Below, in pieces: positions 18,838 to 27,080 of a DNA stretch of 64,000 bases. The stretch covers positions 62,001-126,000 of the forward strand of contig CAYOJK010000001.1 in NCBI GenBank assembly GCA_964404285.1, written 5' to 3'. The translations under genes and the position numbers were made by a program. Position 1 is the stretch's first letter; each line of letters begins with the position of its first letter. A model generated the notes under the pieces. The model saw only the letters and a program-made list of their open reading frames with translations, was not told where the DNA came from and did not search any database. The DNA is from JBASEY01 sp964404285 (GTDB taxonomy: Bacteria; CSSED10-310).

Positions 18838-20264
18838 AACTGATCAACCTCCCATTTCCCAGCTTGTTGCCGAGGGAGATCAGTTGGAGTCTCCAGGTAA
18901 GTATCCATATTGATGAACTGCGTATAAGAATCCTGAAAGCCGAGCCAGAAACTTCCAACAGGGCCATTTCGTTGCTTTGCGATGATAATCTCTGCCAATC
19001 CCTGTGAAGGACAGGGTGTTCCATTGATTTCTACTTCTGTTTCCTTGTAATAGAACGGTCTATATAACATTACAACTAAATCAGCATCCTGCTCGATAGC
19101 GCCGGATTCTCTTAAATCAGACAACATCGGCCGTTTTTTGCCAAAAGGTCGATTTTCTACAGCTCTTGATAGTTGCGACAGAGCCATAACCGGGCAATTA
19201 AGGTCCTTTGCCAGAAATTTTAATGACCTGGAAATTTGTGAAATCTCCAATTGACGGGTTTCCGGTTTTCCCTCACCCCTGATCAGTTGTATATAGTCTA
19301 CCATAATCAAACCAATCGGCGTTCTTTTTGATAATCGACGAGCAACTGATTTCATTTCCAACACCGAAATATCGGGTGTATCATCAATAAACAAGGGTAA
19401 TTTTCCTATTTTTCCACACGCATCCGCAATGGTATTCCACTCATTTTTGTGTATATCACCTTTTCGAAGTCGCTGGAGTTCTATTTGTGTTTCTGAGCTC
19501 AACAATCGTAGCGCAACCTGTGCTCGCACCATTTCTAGGCTAAAAATCAACGTAGCGGCGTCATGCTGACGAGCAACATATTCGGCAATATTCATTCCCA
19601 ATGTTGTCTTACCCATTGCCGGTCTTCCGGCAACAACGATCAATTCTCCGCGATGAAGGCCACCCGTTAGATTATCAAAACCTATAAATCCGGTTTTTAA
19701 ACCGGAGACACCTTGCTGGTAGGTTTCTTTCAACTCTTTGAAAGATTCTGCCAATGCTGTACTGATAGGCTCAATTTGATTTGTCGTCATTTGGTCTGAT
19801 AATTCAAACACCTTTTGCTCAACCGTATCAATGATTTGGTTGCTTTCCTGGTCGTGGAGATAACAGTTTGCCAACATATCTTGAGCAGCGCTGATCAAAT
19901 TTCGAATGCGGGATTTTTCTTTGACAATTCTAGCGTAGTGAATGGCATTTGTTGCTAGTGAGGCCCACTCAATTACTTCAGACAATCCCAATCCACCACC
20001 GATTTTGTCTAAATCACCTTGTTTCTCTATTTGATTTTTAACAGTTATTACATCGAAGGGGCTGGAATTTTCATATAATTTCAGGATGGAAGCATAGATA
20101 ATTTGATGACTATCTTTGAAAAAATCTTCTGGCTTCAGGACTGGTATAATGTCATGAATAACTTCGTTATTTCTAAAAATGGATGAAATTACAGCTTTTT
20201 CCGCCGTTTCATCATAAGGCGGCATTCTATCAAGTTCTTTTGATACTTTTGCCTGTTTCCTCAC
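18834..20264 (-). CDS. dnaB: Replicative DNA helicase DnaB
   Basis: Hexameric helicase of the replication fork. The 476 residues show the N-terminal collar domain (MPPYDETAEKAVISSIF) and the RecA-like domain: Walker A GRPAMGKTT, FSLEMVRAQVALRLLSSE, Walker B GLIMVDYIQLI and the arginine finger region KQRNGPVGSFWLGF. No intein is present. It overlaps rplI at its start and mlaE at its end by 4 bases each. Confidence 0.97.
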   Translation of the reverse strand: MRKQAKVSKELDRMPPYDETAEKAVISSIFRNNEVIHDIIPVLKPEDFFKDSHQIIYASILKLYENSSPFDVITVKNQIEKQGDLDKIGGGLGLSEVIEWASLATNAIHYARIVKEKSRIRNLISAAQDMLANCYLHDQESNQIIDTVEQKVFELSDQMTTNQIEPISTALAESFKELKETYQQGVSGLKTGFIGFDNLTGGLHRGELIVVAGRPAMGKTTLGMNIAEYVARQHDAATLIFSLEMVRAQVALRLLSSETQIELQRLRKGDIHKNEWNTIADACGKIGKLPLFIDDTPDISVLEMKSVARRLSKRTPIGLIMVDYIQLIRGEGKPETRQLEISQISRSLKFLAKDLNCPVMALSQLSRAVENRPFGKKRPMLSDLRESGAIEQDADLVVMLYRPFYYKETEVEINGTPCPSQGLAEIIIAKQRNGPVGSFWLGFQDSYTQFINMDTYLETPTDLPRQQAGKWEVDQF

Positions 20265-20713
20265 GACTTCATCTGCTTTTCGACAGTAATTTTCAGCGTC
20301 GCTTCAACTCCTCGGCCCAACTTGATACCGACTTGATGATCACCCAACGACTTTATGGGCTTATCTAAATTTATTTGTCCTTTATCGACTTCAATTTGAT
20401 GGTCTTTTAAAAAAGTTAAAATATCAACATGAGAAACTGACCCAAATAACTTGTCGTCATCACCGGCCTGTTTTTGTATGACACATGTCAGCCCATTGAT
20501 ATGTTCAGCTAGTTTCATTCTCTGAGAATCCAGGAGGTCCTGTTCCAGATTTTTTTGCCTCCTTTGTTTTTGGAGTATACGCATATTTTGCGGTGTTGCT
20601 TCAACTGCTAACTTCATCGGAAACAGGTAATTCCGAGCGTGGCCTGTAGCAACTTTGACGACATCCCCAGATTTTCCCAAACCTTCAACAGCTTGCTTTA
20701 AAATTACATCCAT
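20261..20713 (-). CDS. rplI: 50S ribosomal protein L9
   Basis: Large-subunit protein L9. The 150 residues hold the N-terminal domain (MDVILKQAVEGLGKSGDVVKVATGHARNYLFP), a long central helix (residues about 42-75) and the C-terminal RNA-binding domain. It sits between rpsF and dnaB. In most relatives rpsR stands between rpsF and rplI; here the 111-base gap carries no S18 gene. Confidence 0.97.
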   Translation of the reverse strand: MDVILKQAVEGLGKSGDVVKVATGHARNYLFPMKLAVEATPQNMRILQKQRRQKNLEQDLLDSQRMKLAEHINGLTCVIQKQAGDDDKLFGSVSHVDILTFLKDHQIEVDKGQINLDKPIKSLGDHQVGIKLGRGVEATLKITVEKQMKS

Positions 20714-20824
20714 AATCGTGTTAACTCCTTGCTATTATATAGAAAGCCCGACTTCTACAACATCGTGGATTGATAATACAAACAACCTTTTAAACAAAGG
20801 ACTTAACCATTCCACAGTTATTTT

Positions 20825-21346
20825 TTATTCAGTATCAGCCTCTATATGATCGTCCTGCGTTTCATTGTCCTCTAACTCGGTGTCTTCATCTTCCAAAGCC
20901 GTATCTTCAGAGGCTTCCTCATCAAAGTCACCATCCGTATCCATGTCCTCATCTTCGTCCAAATCCTCAGCATCGCGGTCTTTGGATCTCACGCTGATTC
21001 TCTTGTTTTCATCTTGCTGTTGAGATTTCAAGTTGTCCAGGAGTTCATTTGATGTTTTATATTCCAGAGCAGACAATTTAACGGTTTGATAACGAATAAC
21101 ATCTTCGGCAATTTTAAAACGGCGTTCCAACTCGACTATTGCGTCGTTCTTTCCATCGATATGGAAGATAATGAAAATTCCCTGATGAAATTTTTTAATT
21201 TCAAACGCCAAATTCCTTTTTCCCCAGCGTTCGACACGCTTTGTTTCAGCGCCGAATTCTTTTACCAGCTGAGTCCAATCAGAGATTTTATTTTCAAGGT
21301 CCTCATTGGTGGTATTAGGATTTAGAATAACAATCGTTTCATACAT
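20825..21346 (-). CDS. rpsF: 30S ribosomal protein S6 with long acidic tail
   Basis: Small-subunit protein that normally pairs with S18. The first ~100 residues are the S6 fold (MYETIVILNPNTTNEDLE, RWGKRNLAFEIKKFHQGIFIIFHI). The remaining ~65 residues are a highly acidic, probably disordered tail dominated by Asp and Glu (AEDLDEDEDMDTDGDFDEEA). E. coli S6 also has an acidic tail, where Glu residues can be added after translation by RimK; this one is longer. Confidence 0.96.
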   Translation of the reverse strand: MYETIVILNPNTTNEDLENKISDWTQLVKEFGAETKRVERWGKRNLAFEIKKFHQGIFIIFHIDGKNDAIVELERRFKIAEDVIRYQTVKLSALEYKTSNELLDNLKSQQQDENKRISVRSKDRDAEDLDEDEDMDTDGDFDEEASEDTALEDEDTELEDNETQDDHIEADTE

Positions 21347-21412
21347 TTCCAGGCCTTCCTTCTTTTCAAATCGTTCTGTTTAACTAACGATTCGGCTGAT
21401 TACTCCAAAGAG

Positions 21413-22009
21413 CTAACTTGTTTTTTTATTAAAATTATCCATTGCCGCTTTGACACTTTCAAACAACACCATTTCAATTGCCTTGACGGCTGATTCCAAC
21501 GTTTTTTGAAACGTTATCGTTTCATTGATATTTTGCGGTGAACCCAACACAAAATCAACCAGGTTTTTATCATTTTCAGGTCTTCCGATTCCGACCCGCA
21601 CCCGGCAGAAATCAGCAGAGTTCAATTTTTCTATAATAGAACGTACACCATTATGGCCACCATGGCCACCTGCCTGTCGGATACGAATCTGACAAGCCGG
21701 AATATCGACATCATCATAAACCACTATCAAATCTTCAGGTTCCACATGAAACTTGTTGACATATTCCAGAACAGCTTCTCCCGATAAATTCATATATGTT
21801 CGTGGTTTTAACAAATGCAACGTTTTTCCTTTGGTTTTAATATCAGAAACCCAACTTTTTGCTAAACGCCGCCATGGTGTTCCTCTGAACTTTTCTTGTA
21901 ATTCATCAATTACCAGGAAACCGGCATTATGGCGTGCTTCTGCATATTGTGCTCCAGGATTCCCTAAACCAATAATTCCACGGTAATTCCTGCTTTCCTT
22001 TTGTAACAT
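21413..22009 (-). CDS. pth: Peptidyl-tRNA hydrolase
   Basis: Releases peptides from prematurely dissociated peptidyl-tRNA. The 198 residues show GLGNPGAQYAEARHNAGFLVID with the catalytic His in RHNAG, LLKPRTYMNLSG and VYDDVDIPACQIRIRQAGGHGGHNG. The usual rplY-pth pairing is present: it starts 27 bases after rplY. Confidence 0.97.
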   Translation of the reverse strand: MLQKESRNYRGIIGLGNPGAQYAEARHNAGFLVIDELQEKFRGTPWRRLAKSWVSDIKTKGKTLHLLKPRTYMNLSGEAVLEYVNKFHVEPEDLIVVYDDVDIPACQIRIRQAGGHGGHNGVRSIIEKLNSADFCRVRVGIGRPENDKNLVDFVLGSPQNINETITFQKTLESAVKAIEMVLFESVKAAMDNFNKKTS

Positions 22010-22036
22010 ATACCAGAATCCAAAAAGGGCCCCAGC

Positions 22037-22678
22037 TTAAGCTGACGCATCTGTTTGGGATTCAGAAGCTTCCGGCGCCCCTTCTTCCACTCCTTCTTCA
22101 CCAACAGGTTCTTCAACTTCCGCTCTAACCGTAACTATACTAGCAACAACTTTTTCTGGATCGTCAAGAAGTTTGACTGTTTCCGGAAGCTTGATATCAC
22201 CCATAAAAATGCTGGCGCCCATCTCAATCGAACTGATATCCACTTCTATAGATTCTGGAATATTTCTGGGTAAGCATTGAATCGTGACTTCTCTTGTCAC
22301 AAATTGAAGTGTTCCGCCCTTTTCCTTTTCTTTTGCATCCCCAGTAAAAACAATGGGAAGCACAATGGTTATCTTTTCACCACGGGTAACACTATACAAA
22401 TCCATGTGGTCCAGTTTACCCGTCAAAGCGTTTCTCTGGATTTCTTTGAACATGACCAACGTCTGGTTATCTTTGACATTTAAACCGTTAATATCCAGCG
22501 TTATCAGTTTTCCAGCGCCTCCAACCGCAAGAACTTTTTCGACTTCCAATTGGTTGAGAGACATAGGGATTGGACTTTGATGTTTTCCATACAAAATCGC
22601 CGGTACACGTCCCTGTTTTCTTAAGCGTCTATTCACGCCCTTCCCAACCTGTGATTTAACTTCTGCCGACAGCTTCAT
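22037..22678 (-). CDS. rplY: 50S ribosomal protein L25 (Ctc/TL5 long form)
   Basis: 5S rRNA-binding protein of the long Ctc type (213 residues). The N-terminal L25 domain is clear (GKGVNRRLRKQGRVPAILYGKH, KLDHMDLYSV), followed by the beta-rich TL5 C-terminal domain (TREVTIQCLPRNIPESIEVDIS) and an acidic tail. It lies 21 bases after prs. Confidence 0.95.
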   Translation of the reverse strand: MKLSAEVKSQVGKGVNRRLRKQGRVPAILYGKHQSPIPMSLNQLEVEKVLAVGGAGKLITLDINGLNVKDNQTLVMFKEIQRNALTGKLDHMDLYSVTRGEKITIVLPIVFTGDAKEKEKGGTLQFVTREVTIQCLPRNIPESIEVDISSIEMGASIFMGDIKLPETVKLLDDPEKVVASIVTVRAEVEEPVGEEGVEEGAPEASESQTDASA

Positions 22679-22699
22679 TGATTGTCTCCTTTATATCCC

Positions 22700-23674
22700 T
22701 CAACAACGACCTTTGTTTCCAACATTCAAAAGAAAACTCACCGATTCCTCATTGTGAATACATCTTATGGCCTTGGCCAATAGTGAGGCTATCGATAACA
22801 CTGTTATCTTTTTGTTCTTTTTTATCTCTTCTGAATGAGCAATTGAATTTGTTACAACCACTTCATCCAGGTATTCGTTATTTTGAATTCTTTCCATTGC
22901 CGGTGGCGAAAACACTCCATGAGACGCACAGCAGGTGACTGTAGCAGCACCCGCTATCTTCAATGCTTCAACCGCTTTCATAAGTGTCCCTGCACTATCG
23001 ATAATATCATCCAGAATCAAAACACTTCTATTACTGACATCCCCAATGATTCGGATTGTGCTGGTAATTCCCGGCGCTAATCTTCGCTTATCAGCTACCG
23101 CCAAGTCGACCTCAAGACATCGTGCTAAAAAATTGGCTCGTTCAACCCCCCCAGCATCTGGTGAAACAACCATCAAATTATTTTTAAACGATCGTTTGTG
23201 AATATAATCAATAAAAACGGGAGTTGCATTCAAGTGGTCCATGGGTATTGAAAAAAAACCTTGTATTTGGCCGGCATGAAGATCAATCGCAATGATTCGA
23301 TCTGCTCCAGCCTTTGTCAACAAATCTGCGACAAGTCTTGCTGTAATCGGCACCCGAGGCCTGTCTTTTCGATCTTGTCTAGCATATCCATAATAGGGAA
23401 GCACCGCCGTGATTCGTTTCGCAGATGCGCGTTTAGCTGCATCAATGATTATCAACAATTCCATCAGATTTTCGTTGGCGGGCGAACACGTGGGTTGAAT
23501 AATAAATAAATCGTCACCGCGGATATTCTCAAGAATTTGAACAAATATTTCGCCATCATTGAATCGGCGGATATCGACATCGACTGGTTGAATACCCAAA
23601 TGACCACAAATTTCCTTACCCAAAGTCGGGTGTGCTGACCCATACAAAATTTTCATGTTATAATTGGATTTCAC
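22700..23674 (-). CDS. prs: Ribose-phosphate pyrophosphokinase
   Basis: Makes PRPP from ribose 5-phosphate and ATP. The 324 residues carry FNDGEIFVQILENIRGDD, YYGYARQDRKDRPRVPI, the metal-binding DLHAGQIQGFF and the PRPP loop LILDDIIDSAGT. The start is a GTG at 23674 with AGGAG 7 bases upstream; the in-frame ATG six codons later has no ribosome site of its own. The tRNA-Gln gene lies just upstream. Confidence 0.97.
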   Translation of the reverse strand: MKSNYNMKILYGSAHPTLGKEICGHLGIQPVDVDIRRFNDGEIFVQILENIRGDDLFIIQPTCSPANENLMELLIIIDAAKRASAKRITAVLPYYGYARQDRKDRPRVPITARLVADLLTKAGADRIIAIDLHAGQIQGFFSIPMDHLNATPVFIDYIHKRSFKNNLMVVSPDAGGVERANFLARCLEVDLAVADKRRLAPGITSTIRIIGDVSNRSVLILDDIIDSAGTLMKAVEALKIAGAATVTCCASHGVFSPPAMERIQNNEYLDEVVVTNSIAHSEEIKKNKKITVLSIASLLAKAIRCIHNEESVSFLLNVGNKGRC

Positions 23675-23725
23675 GTTGTGTCTCCTGGGATATCACTTTT
23701 ATTAAACCAATATCTATAAAAAAAA

Positions 23726-23797
23726 CTGGGGCGGTAGGATTCGAACCTACGAATGCTGGTGCCAAAAACCAGTGGCTTGCCGCTTGCCGACGCCCCA
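23726..23797 (-). tRNA. tRNA-Gln (TTG anticodon)
   Basis: Acceptor arm TGGGGCG/CGCCCCA, anticodon stem CTGGT/ACCAG with loop TTTTGGC (anticodon TTG), T-loop TTCGAAT. CCA is not encoded. It lies between ispE and prs, an arrangement also common in Desulfobacterota-like genomes. Confidence 0.96.
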
Positions 23798-23819
23798 ATT
23801 TCCTCCCACATCTATCTCC

Positions 23820-24686
23820 TTAACAGGTCCCTGCAACTGTATGAGCGAGGTAAACCCATGGAAAAAGCTCTTTTGCTTTCCCAGCAGCCCTGGACGCTAA
23901 ATCTGAATCCATAAACAATCCAAACACTGTGCCTCCACTACCGGAAACGCAAACCGTATCCGCGCCCTGACCGTGCATCCAGTTCAGCATATCACCAATC
24001 ATAGGATAAAGCTTCAAAACCGTGCCTTGCAAATCGTTTTGAACATTTCTGATCAGTTCCATGCCGGTCATTTCACCGGACATTAAAACGGGCAGTATGT
24101 TAAGAACATTGTTAGATGATGTCAAGTACAACTTGTGCCTGGAATAAACCTCTGCAGTCGAAACAGAAAATCCAGGATTAATCAGCAATACCGGTATTTC
24201 ACCAACAAACGGCAGCGGAACAGTGATCTCACCACGACCTGTCGCCAACGCGGTTCCTCCATTAATAAAAAATGGCACATCTGAACCCAGGCCTGCTGCT
24301 AAGTTATGCAAACATTCCCGTGAAAGAGGTTCTCCCCACAACATATTCAACGCTTTCAAAGTAGCAGCCGCATCTGAAGAACCACCTCCAAGACCCGCAC
24401 CAACAGGGATTCTTTTTTTCAAAAAAATTTCAACACCGCCGGGTTCTTCGACCTCACTAAAAAAGGTTTCTGCCGCTTTAACGACAAGATTAGTCGACCC
24501 CTGCATCATAATTTCAGAATTCGACAAAAATGATATGCCGATTGAACGCTTTTTCTTAAGAATTATCTTGTCACTTAACGATATTGACTGGATAATTGAC
24601 TGCAACTCATGAAATCCATCATCTCTTTTATGCAGAATTTCAAGCATTAAATTTATCTTTGCAGGGCATTCAATCTGCATGATCAT
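23820..24686 (-). CDS. ispE: 4-diphosphocytidyl-2-C-methyl-D-erythritol kinase
   Basis: GHMP kinase of the MEP isoprenoid pathway. The 288 residues show the N-terminal PAKINLMLEI, the ATP-binding glycine-rich loop PVGAGLGGGSSDAAATL and the C-terminal VSGSGGTVFGLF. It overlaps the lipoprotein gene upstream by 4 bases, so it is the tail of the envelope-type operon that begins with the YciO-like gene. Confidence 0.96.
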   Translation of the reverse strand: MIMQIECPAKINLMLEILHKRDDGFHELQSIIQSISLSDKIILKKKRSIGISFLSNSEIMMQGSTNLVVKAAETFFSEVEEPGGVEIFLKKRIPVGAGLGGGSSDAAATLKALNMLWGEPLSRECLHNLAAGLGSDVPFFINGGTALATGRGEITVPLPFVGEIPVLLINPGFSVSTAEVYSRHKLYLTSSNNVLNILPVLMSGEMTGMELIRNVQNDLQGTVLKLYPMIGDMLNWMHGQGADTVCVSGSGGTVFGLFMDSDLASRAAGKAKELFPWVYLAHTVAGTC

Positions 24687-25333
24687 TCCACCTTAAGTAT
24701 AGCGTCGGAAAATGGAAAATTCATGCATTTTAACCATTCTCCAGGTAAGGTCATCGATGATTGCATTGACGAAGATAGCCGGTCTTCATTCCATTTGATG
24801 GATATTTCAACATTTTTTACCGGGTAACTGATCACAACCCTACCATTACCATCAAAAGTTGGTGGGAAATGACTGATATCAAGATACTGTTTTTTATATG
24901 AAAAGAGTCGATAGGTCACAGGTTTCTCAGGCCAAGATTCAGGAAATAGCCACTCAATAATATTCTGATAATTGAATGCTCTACCGGAAATATGTCCCAG
25001 CTTGGACAACCATGATTTTTTGACGGCATAACATCGATCAGCCATTGAATATAATTCCAAACGCCTTGAATCCAGCAAGATGACAACTTGTGTTACCCCA
25101 AATGCATCCAACGCATCTATCCGAACTGACTTTTTTGTTGGGAAGGCAATAAAGAGAGGGGCTGAAATAATTTTTTCTGGAGAGATAATTTTTGCTGTTG
25201 CGTGAATCGTTCTGAAACTGGGTGGCGCTTTGGCAGGTGATAACTGATGATAGGAACAGCCTGTAAGGGCAAGCATTAGACTCAATATCGTCACGTTGAC
25301 AATAATTTTCATGGCGCGATTATTTCTCTTCAT
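24683..25333 (-). CDS. LolB/DUF4292-like outer-membrane lipoprotein
   Basis: A 216-residue lipoprotein: signal peptide with lipobox LALTGC, then a beta-rich domain (IDALDAFGVTQVVILLDSRRLELYSMADRCYAV) that resembles the LolB/DUF4292 fold, in which a curved sheet binds lipid acyl chains. A role in lipoprotein insertion or lipid handling at the outer membrane is inferred from fold-like features and position between a TPR lipoprotein and ispE; I do not claim orthology to LolB. The start could also be the ATG seven codons in (25312). It overlaps the TPR gene by 14 bases. Confidence 0.7.
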   Translation of the reverse strand: MKRNNRAMKIIVNVTILSLMLALTGCSYHQLSPAKAPPSFRTIHATAKIISPEKIISAPLFIAFPTKKSVRIDALDAFGVTQVVILLDSRRLELYSMADRCYAVKKSWLSKLGHISGRAFNYQNIIEWLFPESWPEKPVTYRLFSYKKQYLDISHFPPTFDGNGRVVISYPVKNVEISIKWNEDRLSSSMQSSMTLPGEWLKCMNFPFSDAILKVE

Positions 25334-27080
25334 TCGTTGAAGAAAATAAAAAGCCTACGTCGATCAAGCCCTTATGGTCGGGGAATTGAGCTGTTGCCTT
25401 TTCCCATAACTCCAAAGCTTTTTCTCGATCACCCAATGCCCAATGAACATGTATCAAATGCTCAATAATAGTCGGGTCATCCGGCATTTTTTCACTTGCC
25501 TTTTCTATCGCTTCCAAGGCTTCGTTCAGTTTACCCATCCGGAATAAAACCCAGCCAAGGCTGTCAAGATAAGCCGCTTCGTCTGGAAATTGCGTCAAGG
25601 CTAACTTGATAAGTGAAAGCGCTCTATCCAGTTCCTTGTTTTTGTCAGCAAGAACGTATCCAATAAAATTAGCCGCATCTGAATCGTTCGGTTCTCTTTC
25701 AAGAATTTTTTCTGCTACTTCTATGGCTTCCTTCCAATCACCCTGTTGTTCAAGCCTTGAAGCAAAATAGATGTTCAGAAAAGAATTTTCGGGAAATTTT
25801 TCAACACCTTTGCGTAAAATCTCTATAACCCTTTTATGCTGATCCATCTGTTCCAATACATCTACAAATATCAGATAGGATCTAAGATCGTCCGGCCTTT
25901 CCTCCAGTAATCGATCACAAATGTTCAAGGCCATATCATTATGATTCAATTGCAACAGACAATGGATGGCCAGGTCTGCTGACAAAGTTGAGATAGGCTT
26001 TTCTTCCAGGTTATTTTCTATCATTCTCAAGGCATCTCGGCATTTACCCTGTATTTGAAAGACAAGAGCCGTATAAAATGTCGCTTGACGATTATTTGGC
26101 GCTTTCATTACCGCCTGCAGAAAGTATTTTTCTGCTTTTTCGAAATTTTCCAAGCTTAAATATATTTCACCAATCGCTATCAAAGCGTCTATTTCAAAAC
26201 GTGGGTCTTGTGCAACAACTTTTAGCAATTCGACCGCATCAGAAAATTTTCCTCGAGCTTTTAAAACATCTATATACAAATTTACAAAATCAACAGCTAA
26301 TCCTCTTGTCTGATGAAGATAAGCCAGTATTTCTTCAGCCTCCTCATATCTGTCCAAGCGGAAATAACAAAGCGCTAAGTTGAACATTGCTTCAAAATCA
26401 TCTGAAGATATTTTCAGGTAGTTGTTATATATCGTGATTGCTTCTTCAAAATGATTCGATTCAGCATTGGCTAATGCAAGCACCTTTAAAACATCAGGAT
26501 TCGGGATTGTATCATCTTCAAGCAATGAATTAAGCATATCTATAGCTTTTTCAGCATTTTGTTCATGGATAAAAAGACGTGCCAGATCGATTTTTATAGC
26601 AGCATCATCGGGATTCCTATCAATCAGCTTTTCCAAAATAGCTGTCGCCGCCCTAAATTCTTCGGTTTCTATATAAATACTGGCCATCATTTTTTGTGCT
26701 TCAAAATGTGATGGATCAAGCTCTATTGTTTTAAGAAATGCACCTTTTGAAAGCTCCAGCATGTTGCCGGCAATTTCAGGACTCTGAGCTCTCAAAGCAA
26801 GGTCTAAGTAAAACTTGGCATATTGAAAGTTTAAATCACTATTTTCAGGAAACCTAATTAAAAGATCATCGAAAATAGTAATCGCCTCGGGCACCAATCC
26901 GATAAAACTCAGATAATGAGCCTGTAATATTGATTCGTAAACATTCTGATCAAACAAATCAGCTTTTTCAGTTGACGGCATTTCCGATGTTTCAATTGAC
27001 AGCCGTTTCGGCGTAGACAGACAGCCCGTAAACACCATGCCAACTAATAAATAAACAAATAATTTTTCGATCAAACTCAT
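25320..27080 (-). CDS. TPR-repeat lipoprotein
   Basis: A 586-residue protein with a lipoprotein signal (lipobox VFTGC) followed by about twelve tetratricopeptide repeats from residue 50 to the end, for example LVPEAITIFDDLLIRFPENS, NFEKAEKYFLQAVMKAPNN and LNEALEAIEKASEKMPDDP. Such proteins are scaffolds at the inner face of the outer membrane. Large TPR lipoproteins next to LolB-like genes and ispE recur in Desulfobacterota. The specific partner is unknown. It overlaps the radical SAM gene by 4 bases. Confidence 0.85.
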   Translation of the reverse strand: MSLIEKLFVYLLVGMVFTGCLSTPKRLSIETSEMPSTEKADLFDQNVYESILQAHYLSFIGLVPEAITIFDDLLIRFPENSDLNFQYAKFYLDLALRAQSPEIAGNMLELSKGAFLKTIELDPSHFEAQKMMASIYIETEEFRAATAILEKLIDRNPDDAAIKIDLARLFIHEQNAEKAIDMLNSLLEDDTIPNPDVLKVLALANAESNHFEEAITIYNNYLKISSDDFEAMFNLALCYFRLDRYEEAEEILAYLHQTRGLAVDFVNLYIDVLKARGKFSDAVELLKVVAQDPRFEIDALIAIGEIYLSLENFEKAEKYFLQAVMKAPNNRQATFYTALVFQIQGKCRDALRMIENNLEEKPISTLSADLAIHCLLQLNHNDMALNICDRLLEERPDDLRSYLIFVDVLEQMDQHKRVIEILRKGVEKFPENSFLNIYFASRLEQQGDWKEAIEVAEKILEREPNDSDAANFIGYVLADKNKELDRALSLIKLALTQFPDEAAYLDSLGWVLFRMGKLNEALEAIEKASEKMPDDPTIIEHLIHVHWALGDREKALELWEKATAQFPDHKGLIDVGFLFSSTNEEK

